A DNA stretch of 64,000 bases from an uncultured Desulfobacterales bacterium (GCA_937915545.1 CALGIJ010000027.1:35323-99322); one strand, 5' to 3'. Shown: positions 9,424-18,014, counted from the first letter of the stretch. Translations and numbers: made by a program. The notes: a model not told the origin generated them from the sequence alone.

Positions 9424-10269
9424 TCAGGCGGCGCTGAACTCTTTTTCGATGGCCTCCAGCACTTCATCGGACATCTTGTAGCTGTGCGCCTCTCCGGGGA
9501 AGACACCGGTGATGACCTCTTCGCGGTATTCCTTGAAGGTGTCGAGCATTATCGTGCCGACCTCACGGTAGCGCTTGGCGAAGGACGGGGTGAAGTTGTC
9601 ATAGAGGCCGAGTACGTCGGGGGTCACCAGGAGTTGGCCAGAGCAGCCGGGGCCGCCGCCGATGGAAATGGTCGGAACCCGCAGTTTCTTGGTGACGTAA
9701 GCTGAGAGCTTGGCCGGCACCGCCTCGAAGATGATGGCGAACACCCCCGCTTCCTGCAGAGCCAGGGCCTCGGAAACCACCTTGCGGGCTGTGGCGATGT
9801 CCTTGCCCTGCACCTTGAGGCCGCCCAGGGCACCTACCGCCTGGGGGTGCAGGCCGACATGGCCGACCACGGCAATGCCCATGTCGACAATGGCCCGGGT
9901 TTTGGCGATATGGTTCGGGGTGGCTTCAAACTTGACCCCGTCGACCTTGGCCTCGGTGACGAAACGCGCCGCGTTGCGCATGGTCTCCTCGATTCCGTAC
10001 TGAAACGAGCCGAAGGGCATGTCGGCGATGACCATGGTGCGGTCGCAAGCCCTGGCCACCGAGCCGCAGTGAAGCAGCATCATCTCCATAGTGGCGGCAA
10101 GGGTGTTGGGATGGCCGTGCACCACCATGGCGCAGGAGTCGCCGACCAGGATCATGTCGATTCCGGCGTCGTTGACCTTTTTCGCCGTCGGATAATCGTA
10201 GGCGGTGAGCATGGTGATCGGTTGCTGGTCATCCTTCATCTTCTGGATGGTCTTGACGGTGTGTTTCAC
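9424..10269 (-). CDS. panB: 3-methyl-2-oxobutanoate hydroxymethyltransferase
   Basis: 281 aa. PanB motifs: MLTAYDYPTAK at the N-terminus, the metal-binding VGDSCAMVVHGH (GDS), VIADMPFGSFQ, and IGGGPGCSGQ near the C-terminus. PanB transfers a hydroxymethyl group from methylene-THF to 2-oxoisovalerate to give ketopantoate. Start at GTG 10269 behind AAGGA. It is the last gene of a minus-strand operon with a DUF1537 kinase, a TIM-barrel isomerase and a TRAP transporter rather than next to panC, so a catabolic role, perhaps run in reverse on a hydroxymethyl-branched acid, is worth considering. Confidence 0.93.
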   Translation of the reverse strand: MKHTVKTIQKMKDDQQPITMLTAYDYPTAKKVNDAGIDMILVGDSCAMVVHGHPNTLAATMEMMLLHCGSVARACDRTMVIADMPFGSFQYGIEETMRNAARFVTEAKVDGVKFEATPNHIAKTRAIVDMGIAVVGHVGLHPQAVGALGGLKVQGKDIATARKVVSEALALQEAGVFAIIFEAVPAKLSAYVTKKLRVPTISIGGGPGCSGQLLVTPDVLGLYDNFTPSFAKRYREVGTIMLDTFKEYREEVITGVFPGEAHSYKMSDEVLEAIEKEFSAA

Positions 10270-10326
10270 TGGAGTGTCCTTGCTGTTGAGATTAAGGGGG
10301 GGCGGCGCAGGGGGCCGCATGTTTGT

Positions 10327-11760
10327 TTATTGGCGTGGGCGGCCCTGGTTGAGCAGGGCATGCAGCCGCACAAGGGCATCGTCATCGCCGACATTGCCTG
10401 GAAAGACTATGTAGGCCATGCCGGGGCAGCGGCTCTCTTCTCCGAGTCTCCACACCGGTACCCCGGGAAGGATCTGGCCAATGACCATGGCACGCGCCAC
10501 CTTCAGCCCCTCGGTGGCAAGGTCGCTTGACGTGATTCCGCCCTTGGCCACCAGATAGCGGGGTTTGACGGTTACCGCCGTCACCGTGGCGATAAGACAA
10601 GAACTGACCACCCCAGCAATGCGCAGGCTTTCGCTTCCGTCTGACCCTGTATGGAGGCGGCGGCTGGTGAAGATGGCGCAGTCGCGGCCGGCGCCAAGCA
10701 GTTCCGAGGCCTGGCTGCTTACGCGGTGTATGGCCGCCTGACGGGTCGAATGGTCGAACAGTTCATCGACGTTCAGTTCCAGCGGGGTGACCCGTCCGGT
10801 CGCGAGCAGGGCGGCGAGTTGCCTGGTGCTTTTCTCGATATGGGAACCGACCACGAACAGTCCGCCGACAGAGGATGTTGTCAGCAGTTCGCCACCTTCG
10901 AGCAGCCCGCCGCAGTCCTGACCAAGCCGGCTGCGCACAAACGAGGCGGCGCTGCGGCAGAGGCAGTCTCGGCCCTGTCGGGCGGCATCGAGCAAAGCCA
11001 CGGAGAGCACTTCCATATCGCGGTAATCCGCGCCATTGACGATGCAGGTGGTGCCGTCCGGCAAGCCCAGCAGCAGTTCCACCACCTGTGCCGGCCCGCC
11101 ACGGCGCAGGTCCTCGAGGGTAATGGTCGCCACCTCGTCTGCGGCGATGCTGCCACCGCTCTTTTCTTCGACCCACTTGCGCAGGTCCGAATTGCGGTAG
11201 CCAAAGGTGGCGTCGCGAGCAAAGGCGGTCGATGCCGCCGGCAGCAGCCTTTCCCCCTCACGGACGTAATGCACATCGTCGATGGTAAAACGGCCGCCCT
11301 CTTCAAAAAATGGTATGAGCAGGCGCGGCAGGTGGTTGCGGTCAAGGGCCAGGGCAAGTTCGTCGACTTCGGCGGGGAAGTGGCCACGCAGAGTGGAATC
11401 GCCGCGGCTGATAATATTTGCCTCTACGCCAGCGAGTCCCATGGCCAAGCGAAGATTGTTACCTATCTCCCGAGCCAGACGGCGTGCGCCCTCCTCGGGC
11501 AGACTTCGGCTGTTGGTGAGGACGAAAAAAGCCGGAAACGGCCCCCGCAACTCGGCGGCAAGCACCTCGACCGCCCAGCTGGTCAGCACCGGCACCTTGC
11601 GAATGGTCTGGGTGCCGGTTGGGTCGTCGTCAAGGATGATCACCTTGCTCCGACTGGCGGCGAGCTCTCGGCGAATACTCGGCAGCAGATCCTCCGGCCA
11701 CACCGGCATGAGCTCCGATATTCTGGAAAAGGGCAGGGAAAGTTCCCTCTCGTCTCGCAT
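10327..11760 (-). CDS. DUF1537 four-carbon acid sugar kinase family protein
   Basis: 477 aa. N-terminal substrate domain with DDDPTGTQT and SRGDSTLRGH; C-terminal nucleotide-binding domain with KPRYLVAKGGITSSD. The family (OtnK, DtnK, LtnK) phosphorylates threonate, erythronate and related acid sugars; some members act on ketoacids. Lies 57 bases upstream of panB and 6 bases downstream of the isomerase gene on the same strand, indicating one transcript. The substrate is not deducible. Full length for the family. Confidence 0.9.
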   Translation of the reverse strand: MRDERELSLPFSRISELMPVWPEDLLPSIRRELAASRSKVIILDDDPTGTQTIRKVPVLTSWAVEVLAAELRGPFPAFFVLTNSRSLPEEGARRLAREIGNNLRLAMGLAGVEANIISRGDSTLRGHFPAEVDELALALDRNHLPRLLIPFFEEGGRFTIDDVHYVREGERLLPAASTAFARDATFGYRNSDLRKWVEEKSGGSIAADEVATITLEDLRRGGPAQVVELLLGLPDGTTCIVNGADYRDMEVLSVALLDAARQGRDCLCRSAASFVRSRLGQDCGGLLEGGELLTTSSVGGLFVVGSHIEKSTRQLAALLATGRVTPLELNVDELFDHSTRQAAIHRVSSQASELLGAGRDCAIFTSRRLHTGSDGSESLRIAGVVSSCLIATVTAVTVKPRYLVAKGGITSSDLATEGLKVARAMVIGQILPGVPVWRLGEESRCPGMAYIVFPGNVGDDDALVRLHALLNQGRPRQ

Positions 11761-11766
11761 ACGCGT

Positions 11767-12732
11767 TCAGCCCGCCTTCAGTATCTGTTCTTCAACAAAA
11801 CGCCAGGTGGCGAGATACTCACCAGCAGCCATCAGCCTTTCCAGTTCCCCGCAATCGATACGGTGCAGCATCGTCCATATTTTCAGGGTTAACCGGCTGT
11901 TGGCTTCGAAAGTGCCGCGGATGTCCCAGCGGGTCGGCGAGGTGTCCGAGGTCATGAAGTCTTTGTAGCCGTATTTTTTCAGGTAGTAGAGAAACTCGAC
12001 GTAATCGAGGTAGTGCTTGGTGCCGCAGAAGTAGTCCCAATCCCAGCGGCCATCGTTATCGTTGATGTGAACGTAGTAGCGATAGGAACTGGCGGCGAGC
12101 AGGGCCACCGCTTCGGCCGGGTTTTCGTTGCCGTACAGCGAATGTCCGAAATCAAGGGTTACCCCCATGCCGGGCACCTGCATATCGTTGAGCAGGCAGA
12201 GGGTTTTGGCGGCGCTGTCGATGAAACATCGTCCGCGGGTCTCGCTCGGCTTGTACTCGATGAACAGGGGAATCTCCCGCATGTAGTCGCCGGCCTCGGC
12301 AAGGGTCTCCCGGAGGTGCTTCCAGGCCAGGGCGTAGTCATACTGGAAGGCGAATTCGTAGCCGTCGCCCAGGGGGCAGCAGGTGACCTTATCGGCACCG
12401 ACCTCCTTGGCAAAGACCTTAGCCCCCTTGATCAGGTCCACTGCCTTGGCGCGTATGGTCGGATCGGGGGAACTGAGGCCGCCGTTGCGAAACTCCGGTT
12501 CAGCCTTGACATTGACGTTGACCGCCGCCACCTGCAGCGAGTGGCGGGCAAGAGCTTCGCGGGTGGCTGCCGGATCGTTGACCTCGTAAGGATAGACGAT
12601 CTCCACCCCGGAGTAACCGTCGATGGTGGACATCAGGGCAAATTTTTCTTCAAGGGACAGCGGCGTGTTATAGGCGTGAAAGCGGTCCTTGGTCTGAGAC
12701 AAGAAACCGGTGATGATGGCGAGCTTGAGCAT
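11767..12732 (-). CDS. Sugar phosphate isomerase/epimerase-type TIM barrel protein
   Basis: 321 aa of the AP-endonuclease-2/xylose-isomerase-like fold: metal ligands expected from FIEYKPSE, TLDFGHSLY and YVHINDNDG. Such enzymes isomerise or epimerise keto/aldo sugars and acid sugars. Start at ATG 12732 with GGAGA six bases upstream. Located between the TRAP transporter genes and the acid-sugar kinase gene, consistent with a second step in breakdown of the imported compound. Confidence 0.86.
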   Translation of the reverse strand: MLKLAIITGFLSQTKDRFHAYNTPLSLEEKFALMSTIDGYSGVEIVYPYEVNDPAATREALARHSLQVAAVNVNVKAEPEFRNGGLSSPDPTIRAKAVDLIKGAKVFAKEVGADKVTCCPLGDGYEFAFQYDYALAWKHLRETLAEAGDYMREIPLFIEYKPSETRGRCFIDSAAKTLCLLNDMQVPGMGVTLDFGHSLYGNENPAEAVALLAASSYRYYVHINDNDGRWDWDYFCGTKHYLDYVEFLYYLKKYGYKDFMTSDTSPTRWDIRGTFEANSRLTLKIWTMLHRIDCGELERLMAAGEYLATWRFVEEQILKAG

Positions 12733-12810
12733 GGAAATCTCCATTAAGGGTCAATGTTCGGGCCGGACTCTGGCGGCGGCGCTGTTCTCTGGTGACAGGA
12801 GTCGGCCCTG

Positions 12811-14100
12811 TCAGGGACCGAGCACCAGCCACTGGATCCATTTGGTCAATTGCGGCACATAGGTAATCACCACCAGCATTACCAGGGTCGACCCCATCAG
12901 AGGCATGAGGTGTTTGGTGATCGCGCCGATGCCGGCATCGGCCAGCTTGGCGGCGACAAAGAGGGTCCCGCCCACCGGCGGGGTGTAGAGGGCGATGGCC
13001 AGGTTGGCAGTCACCACCACCCCGAAATGGACCATGTCAATGCCGAAGTTTTGCGCCAACGGCAAAAGCAGGGGTGCCGAGAGCAGCATCGCCGGCAGCG
13101 GTTCGATAAAGATGCCGAGCATGAACAGCACCAGATTGACCAGCAGCAGGAAGACCCATGGCTCATGGGCGATCAGGCGCACCCAGTCGGTAAGCTGCAC
13201 CGCCACCTGTTCGACGGTAAGCAGCCAGGAGAGGCAGCCGGTGGCGCCGATAACCAGCATCACCGTGGCGCTGGTCTGCAGCGAACTGACGAGAATCGGC
13301 GGGATGTCCTTCCAGGATATGTCTTTGTACACGTAGAGCGAGATAATCAGGCCATACACCACGGCCACTGCCGCCGCCTCGGTGGGGGTGAAGAGCCCGG
13401 ACCAGATACCGCCGATGATGATCACCGGCATGAGCAAGGCACCGGAGGCGGCCGTGAAGGCCTGCCAGATTTCCCCGAGGGTCGACACTCTGCCGCCGCC
13501 GTCACAGCCGGTCTTGCGGCCATACCACATGCATACCGCCATCAGGGCCACGGCGCTGATCAGAGCGGGAAAGATGCCGGCCATCGACAGCTGCCGCATC
13601 GACACCCCGGCGATGAAGGAGTAGACGAGAAAAGGGATGGAGAGCGGCATGAGCAGGGCGAGCGTCCCGGCCACTGAGAGCAGGGCGGCGGCAAAGGCCG
13701 CCTGATAGCCCTTGCGCTTCATCATCGGGATGACCAGCGAGCCGATGGCGGCGGTGTCGGCGATGGCCGAGCCGGAAACCCCGCCAAAGAGCAGACAGGA
13801 AATGCAGGTGACTACTCCCAGACCTCCCGGAAGAAAGCCGAACAGGGTCTGGGTGAAATCGACGATGCGCTTGCCCACACCGCCTTTGGAAAGTAGTTCG
13901 CCGGCAAAGATGAACAGCGGCACGGCAATGAGGATAAAGGGCTCCACCCCGGAAATAAAGGTGAGCAGGATGGTCTCGATCGGATAGCTCATACCGGCGA
14001 TGAGAATCATCCCCATGGTGGTAGCGAGCAGGGCATACATCAGCGGCACGCCCATACAGGCGATCAGGCAGAAGACAAGAAAGAGGACCAGGGCGATCAT
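12811..14100 (-). CDS. dctM: TRAP transporter large permease DctM (second system)
   Basis: 429 aa, multi-spanning, with LFGGVSGSAIADTAAIGS and AGTLALLMPLSIPFLVYS typical of DctM. Forms the main transport channel with the DctQ encoded directly upstream (4-base gap). Part of the GntR-controlled operon. Start at ATG 14100 gives the usual MIALVLFLVF N-terminus; the longer open frame to 14169 would overlap dctQ and lacks similarity. Confidence 0.95.
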   Translation of the reverse strand: MIALVLFLVFCLIACMGVPLMYALLATTMGMILIAGMSYPIETILLTFISGVEPFILIAVPLFIFAGELLSKGGVGKRIVDFTQTLFGFLPGGLGVVTCISCLLFGGVSGSAIADTAAIGSLVIPMMKRKGYQAAFAAALLSVAGTLALLMPLSIPFLVYSFIAGVSMRQLSMAGIFPALISAVALMAVCMWYGRKTGCDGGGRVSTLGEIWQAFTAASGALLMPVIIIGGIWSGLFTPTEAAAVAVVYGLIISLYVYKDISWKDIPPILVSSLQTSATVMLVIGATGCLSWLLTVEQVAVQLTDWVRLIAHEPWVFLLLVNLVLFMLGIFIEPLPAMLLSAPLLLPLAQNFGIDMVHFGVVVTANLAIALYTPPVGGTLFVAAKLADAGIGAITKHLMPLMGSTLVMLVVITYVPQLTKWIQWLVLGP

Positions 14101-14104
14101 CAGC

Positions 14105-14608
14105 TTATTCTCCGTAGCGTTGCTGGCGATCCTGGCCGGCCATGATCGCCATAAGATCGTGGCCGACAAAGATCAGGCTGAGGCTTGCGCCCACCGGCAG
14201 GGCCAGATACTGCAAGGCCATGGGCCAGCCGAGAACGGTGAGACGGTTTTCCCAGTTGGCATTGACGATGATCACCCCGAAGTAGATGAGCATGAGCAGC
14301 ACAACCACGCAAAGTGCCTGGATGGCCCCATCGGCCCAGCGTCGCTTCACATTACCCAGTTTGTCGAGAAATTCGGTGATGGTCATGTGCGCCCCGCGCC
14401 GGGCGGCGACCGCGCCACCGAGAAAGGTCACCCAGACCATAAAGAACTCGCAGAGCTCGGTAGTCCAGGCGATATCCTTGTGGAACAGGTGGGTGACGAC
14501 GTTGGTGAAGACCAGCAGGACCATGGCGGCGCCGATGGCCAGCAAGATCAGGTGCAGGATCCGTTCAAGTCCACTCAATAGTGCCGGAGGAAGAAAAGCA
14601 GTTTTCAT
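14105..14608 (-). CDS. dctQ: TRAP transporter small permease DctQ (second system)
   Basis: 167 aa with four membrane segments and the DctQ pattern around WTTELCEFFMVWVTFLGG followed by RRGAHMTI. It couples the binding protein to DctM. Lies between dctP (59-base gap) and dctM (4-base gap) on the minus strand. Confidence 0.93.
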   Translation of the reverse strand: MKTAFLPPALLSGLERILHLILLAIGAAMVLLVFTNVVTHLFHKDIAWTTELCEFFMVWVTFLGGAVAARRGAHMTITEFLDKLGNVKRRWADGAIQALCVVVLLMLIYFGVIIVNANWENRLTVLGWPMALQYLALPVGASLSLIFVGHDLMAIMAGQDRQQRYGE

Positions 14609-14667
14609 GACCTGTCCTTGGCGGCGGGCAGCGCTGGTGCTGCCCGCCGTTTTACATGAAGGTTGGG

Positions 14668-15675
14668 TTATTTGGCAGGGTTAGCGGCACGAATGGCCTC
14701 GGCTTCTTTGAGCAGGGTCTCGACCTCGGCGGCTCCGTATTTTTCCTTGGCCTTGTCATACACCGGGGCGACCGCTTTACGGAACGCGCTGAGTTCGGGC
14801 TTGGCGATCTTGGCGCCCTTGGCGGCCATCTCGTCCAGTTGCTTGCCCTCGGTCGCGACGATCTCGTTGCGGTGCCAGGTCGCCACTTCTTTTGCCGCTT
14901 TACTGATCGCCTTTTGATCGTCGGCACTGATCTTCTGCCAGGTCTTCTCGGAGACGGTCAACGGGATTGGGCTGTAGACATGGCGCGTCAGGGTGACGTT
15001 TGGAGCCACCTCGTAGAATTTGTTAGAAAAAATTGTATCGATGGGATTTTCCTGGCCGCTCACCACGCCTTGCTGGATAGCCAGGTAGACCTCGGGAAGC
15101 GGCATGATCTGGATGCCGAAGCCCATTGCTTCCAGGGTCCAGCGCATCATCTCGTTGGGGAAAGTGCGCAGCTTCTTCCCGGCAGCGTCGGCCGGGGAGG
15201 CCAGCGCATCCTTGGTGGTCATGCAGCGGAACCCCGCCTCCCAGGTAGCGAGAAACCGGAAGCCCTTGGCCGGGGCCTTGTCGAACTGAGCCTGCAGCCA
15301 TTTCGATTCATCGTACAGTTTCCATCCCTGTTCGTAGGATTCTACCAGGTAGGGAAGCATGGTCATATTGAGCGAGTCGACGTGGGGGGCATAGGAGCCG
15401 GTGGAGGAGACGGTGAAATCGACGCCACCGAGGGCCAGTTGTTCGATGGCCTTGGGATCGTTGCCGAGTTGGCCGGCCGGATAGACCTGGACCTTGTAGC
15501 GATTGGCGGTGTACTCGGCGACCTTGTCGGCGAATTTGAGGGCAGCGGAGTGGCGCAGCCCCTGCTGCTGGTCGGTGTGGCTGAACTTGAGCACCACCTG
15601 ATCGGCGGCCTGGACCAGGGGGGTAGTGAGGAGCAGAGTGGCGGTACAGAAAGCGGCGGCGATTGTGACGTTCAT
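14668..15675 (-). CDS. dctP: TRAP transporter periplasmic binding protein DctP (second system)
   Basis: 335 aa: signal peptide (cleavage near VQAA), VVLKFSHTDQQQ at the mature start, GKKLRTFPNEMM and VYLAIQQGVVSGQENPI, which is the DctP signature with the conserved GQENP. Start at ATG 15675 behind GGAGAG with good spacing; another in-frame ATG at 15687 overlaps that ribosome site. First structural gene of the operon running to panB. Confidence 0.94.
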   Translation of the reverse strand: MNVTIAAAFCTATLLLTTPLVQAADQVVLKFSHTDQQQGLRHSAALKFADKVAEYTANRYKVQVYPAGQLGNDPKAIEQLALGGVDFTVSSTGSYAPHVDSLNMTMLPYLVESYEQGWKLYDESKWLQAQFDKAPAKGFRFLATWEAGFRCMTTKDALASPADAAGKKLRTFPNEMMRWTLEAMGFGIQIMPLPEVYLAIQQGVVSGQENPIDTIFSNKFYEVAPNVTLTRHVYSPIPLTVSEKTWQKISADDQKAISKAAKEVATWHRNEIVATEGKQLDEMAAKGAKIAKPELSAFRKAVAPVYDKAKEKYGAAEVETLLKEAEAIRAANPAK

Positions 15676-15827
15676 AAAGCTCTCCATTTTCTTTTGAGGT
15701 GACAAGAACTCAAGTACGGTTGGCGCACTGTGCCGATTTTCGGCAACCGGCAAATCCGCACCATTTGGCTGCGGCTCAATCGATTGTTGGGGCGGCGTCG
15801 TCGTAGGATGTCGTCCGGGTTTCCTCC

Positions 15828-16496
15828 TTATGGGGCGGTGGGGGGAGAAGAGGCCTGCAACGTGACGATTGCCTGTTGCAGATGGCGGCGCATCAATTCT
15901 TCCGCCTGTTTGGCATCGTGTCTGCAAATGGCTTCAATGATCTGCAGGTGGTCCTTGATGGTGGAGTTGGGCTCGCGGATCAGCCCCTCGCTGTCAACGG
16001 TCTGGTAGGCAAGGGTTATGATATTGAGAGTCTGCAGGATGGTGGTGAGAAACTCCCGGGAACCGATCTCGGCAACGAAGGTGTGAAACATTTTATCGGC
16101 CCTGGCATAGGCCGGATAGTCGACGATGTCGTCAACACTCTCAAAATCCTTGAAGATTTCGTGCATCGCTCGGGCTTGCTCGGCAGTGATGCATTTCGCC
16201 GCCCGGCGGGCGGAAAGTCCCTCGAGCAGCTCGCGGATCTCGAAGATGGAGATCATCTCTTCTATTGAGAACAAGCGGACGAAAAAACCCCTTCGCGGCT
16301 TGACCTCGACAAGCTTCTCGTGCTCGAGAAATTTCAGGGCGGCAATCAGCGGGGTGCGGCTGATGCCCAACTCCTGGGCGAGTTTTTCCTGAGGAATCTT
16401 CTCCCCAGGGAGAAGTTTGCGGTCCTCGATCAACTGTTTGACGATCGAGTAGACCTTTTGGTCCAGATTTTCGTAGTCGATTTTCATGTTGTTCAT
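15828..16496 (-). CDS. GntR family (FCD) transcriptional regulator
   Basis: 222 aa. N-terminal winged helix with the GntR pattern GEKIPQEKLAQELGISRTPL (residues about 30-50), then an all-helical FCD ligand-binding domain carrying the usual metal/ligand His residues (KMFHTFVAEIG; IIEAICRHDA). FCD regulators respond to small organic acids. It is the first gene upstream of dctP in the same orientation (152-base gap), so it probably controls itself and the TRAP/isomerase/kinase/panB operon. A palindrome upstream fits its own operator. Confidence 0.92.
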   Translation of the reverse strand: MNNMKIDYENLDQKVYSIVKQLIEDRKLLPGEKIPQEKLAQELGISRTPLIAALKFLEHEKLVEVKPRRGFFVRLFSIEEMISIFEIRELLEGLSARRAAKCITAEQARAMHEIFKDFESVDDIVDYPAYARADKMFHTFVAEIGSREFLTTILQTLNIITLAYQTVDSEGLIREPNSTIKDHLQIIEAICRHDAKQAEELMRRHLQQAIVTLQASSPPTAP

Positions 16497-16534
16497 CCCA
16501 GGCGGCCAGGTAGACCCATTTGGATTATTGTATT

Positions 16535-16551
16535 TTGTATTTTGAATACAA
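16535..16551. promoter_or_regulatory. Probable GntR operator
   Basis: TTGTATT, spacer TTG, AATACAA: a 17-base inverted repeat 39 bases upstream of the gntR start. An additional TTGTATT half-site lies at 16528-16534. FCD-type GntR proteins typically bind TTGTATACAA-like palindromes, so negative autoregulation is likely. Binding itself is inferred. Confidence 0.6.
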
Positions 16552-16796
16552 TTTCGATAGTCGACTTTTCAGCGGCTGTCAAGAGCTTTCTGGCACGCGT
16601 CACATGACATAACTGGGAGCATCCGGTCGCTTGCCAGCCATTTGCCGAAAGAGCCAATCCCTGCCATGACAGGAGTACTGAGGATACTGGGCGTTACCCT
16701 GCGACGGCGTGCATATGGAGGTATGTTTTCCTAGAGCAGCAACCCCAATCGAGGGAAAAGTTGTGCAGGGCTTATACAAATGACATCACAACAAAA

Positions 16797-16828
16797 AAGG
16801 GGTTAAGCCATCGCTGACTTAACCCCTT
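16797..16828 (-). terminator. Intrinsic terminator beside att copy 1
   Basis: An 11-bp stem (AAGGGGTTAAG / CTTAACCCCTT) with a 10-base loop, followed on the minus strand by a run of T. It lies just 3' of the tRNA fragment at 16837 and is nearly identical to the copy at 30305-30336, so it is probably the original terminator of the tRNA gene. Confidence 0.75.
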
Positions 16829-16836
16829 GAACTTAC

Positions 16837-16864
16837 TGGTGCCGGGACCAGGAATTGAACCTGA
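16837..16864 (-). repeat. tRNA 3'-end fragment, att copy 1
   Basis: Minus strand carries the 3' part of a tRNA: T-arm TCAGG-TTCAATT-CCTGG, acceptor strand TCCCGGC, A73 and encoded CCA. No 5' half follows, so it is a fragment. It repeats at 28423 and 30345. The acceptor, and the longer third copy with loop CTGAAAA, point to tRNA-Phe. It marks the left boundary of the accessory region. Confidence 0.75.
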
Positions 16865-17216
16865 TTTCGATAAGTTACGTGGGGAAGTGGGGGTTCGATT
16901 GCTACCCGTTGGTTGCCCGTATTGGTCTCCAAGGCTCAGATGTCCTGTATCGTTTTTCAATGTCCTCTGTCTTTCCTGACCGAATTTTTCTCAATAAATG
17001 TACAAAGATATGCGCTAATCGTAGCCTGCACATCCGAAAAGTACAGTATTATCTCCGAAAAATTCCAGTGTAGGCGGCGGGAGTTGGATGTGCCGACCGT
17101 TTACGTCTGATATTGTTGTATCTGTGATGTTATTCATATTCGACAATTTGTCGAATGTGCCAATACCGGAGGAGAACCGATTTTATGGAGAAATCGGGAA
17201 TTCAATTGGCGTTTGC
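16865..17216. other. Gap between att copy 1 and the UCA tRNA
   Basis: About 350 bases with no convincing gene, RNA or terminator; only short unconserved frames. It is the extreme left end of element A. Confidence 0.4.
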
Positions 17217-17309
17217 TGGAGCGGACAACGGGACTCGAACCCGCACTACGGGGGTGGCGCCCCCTACCAGGCTCTGAAGGCCTGCGTGCTGCCATTACAC
17301 TATGTCCGC
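17217..17309 (-). tRNA. tRNA with anticodon UCA (UGA-decoding), glycine-like body, long variable arm
   Basis: 93 bases including encoded CCA. Acceptor GCGGACA/TGTCCGC (7 bp), U73; D-arm GTGT...GCAC with GG in the loop; anticodon stem CAGGC/GCCTG, loop CTTCAGA, hence anticodon UCA; 23-base variable region with a GGGGG-CGCCA-CCCCC hairpin; T-arm GCGGG-TTCGAGT-CCCGT. G1-C72, C2-G71 and U73 are glycine-type identity elements and the body resembles bacterial tRNA-Gly, but a long class II arm is normal only in Ser, Leu, Tyr and Sec tRNAs. It lacks the extended acceptor, 6-bp D-stem and G73 of tRNA-Sec. The 5' end overlaps the stop codon of the gene at 17295. Charging residue unknown: Gly, Ser or Cys. 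Confidence 0.87.
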
Positions 17310-18014
17310 TGCTCTTTCCTCAGGTTGATGCTTGCCTTCCTCCATCTCCTGCAGCAGCCGGTTGTAGGCGGCCAACCGCGTCGGTTTCAGCCTTTCGCCC
17401 TGTTCGGTGAGCAGGGTATGCCATCCTTCTCCCTGCGGCTTGATACGTAACGAAAACTGGACGCCTTCCTTGTCGTCGGTGACGAAAGATTCCTTCAGCT
17501 CCGCAGCGAGACCCCACCTCTTTCTCAATCGAACGAGAGCCCTCTGTCGAAGCTGTTCTGCCGGGATCTTTTTTGATGTGGCGCTCTTCGGATAGAGGCC
17601 AAGGTAGTGATGATAGAGGAATTTGCCGGTCGCAAGTTCAAATAGCTGGCTGTTGCCCGACCCATGCAGGCTGTGCAGAAAGATGCAGTATGCGGCATAT
17701 GCCCAGTCTCTCGGGTTGCTGCCGGCGGGCACCTTGAGCCAGGAAAACAGTTCGATGCGCTGGACGAGGTCAAGGATATATCCACCGTTTGCCACTAGTT
17801 GGTCCCAGAGCGCGAGTTGTCGGGCATAATCGGTATGGTTGAGAGTTTTCATCAGCCCGAAGAATTTCAGCCGGAGCAATGATTCTCCGCAGAGTCGAGC
17901 AACTTCGAGGGGCGGTGGCAATTGACCGTCCAGAGATTGAGGGAGGCGGACAAGTTTTCTTTTGAGCAGGTGGCTGCGGAGCGGAGAAACGATATGGTCG
18001 AGATGGCGGGGCAT
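17295..18014 (-). CDS. Unknown protein encoded between the recoded gene and the UCA tRNA
   Basis: 239 aa from ATG 18014; no clear ribosome site. I do not recognise the family. It is basic and mostly helical, with a middle block rich in aromatic residues (DWAYAAYCIFLHSLHG) and a basic stretch RQRALVRLRKRW near residue 165. No signal peptide, membrane span or synthetase/nuclease motif is visible. Its last codons and TAA stop (17295-17297) lie inside the tRNA gene, so mRNA and tRNA must come from overlapping transcripts. It follows the UGA-containing gene by 85 bases on the same strand, so it may belong to the same transcript. Confidence 0.6.
   Translation of the reverse strand: MPRHLDHIVSPLRSHLLKRKLVRLPQSLDGQLPPPLEVARLCGESLLRLKFFGLMKTLNHTDYARQLALWDQLVANGGYILDLVQRIELFSWLKVPAGSNPRDWAYAAYCIFLHSLHGSGNSQLFELATGKFLYHHYLGLYPKSATSKKIPAEQLRQRALVRLRKRWGLAAELKESFVTDDKEGVQFSLRIKPQGEGWHTLLTEQGERLKPTRLAAYNRLLQEMEEGKHQPEERAADIV

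Noticed and set aside
17217..17309. Selenocysteine tRNA, because of the UCA anticodon and long variable arm
   Set aside because: Acceptor plus T arm is 7+5 bp rather than 8+5, the D-stem is 4 bp, U73 replaces G73, and the body matches tRNA-Gly. Five scattered UGAs in a secreted structural protein are also unlike selenoproteins.
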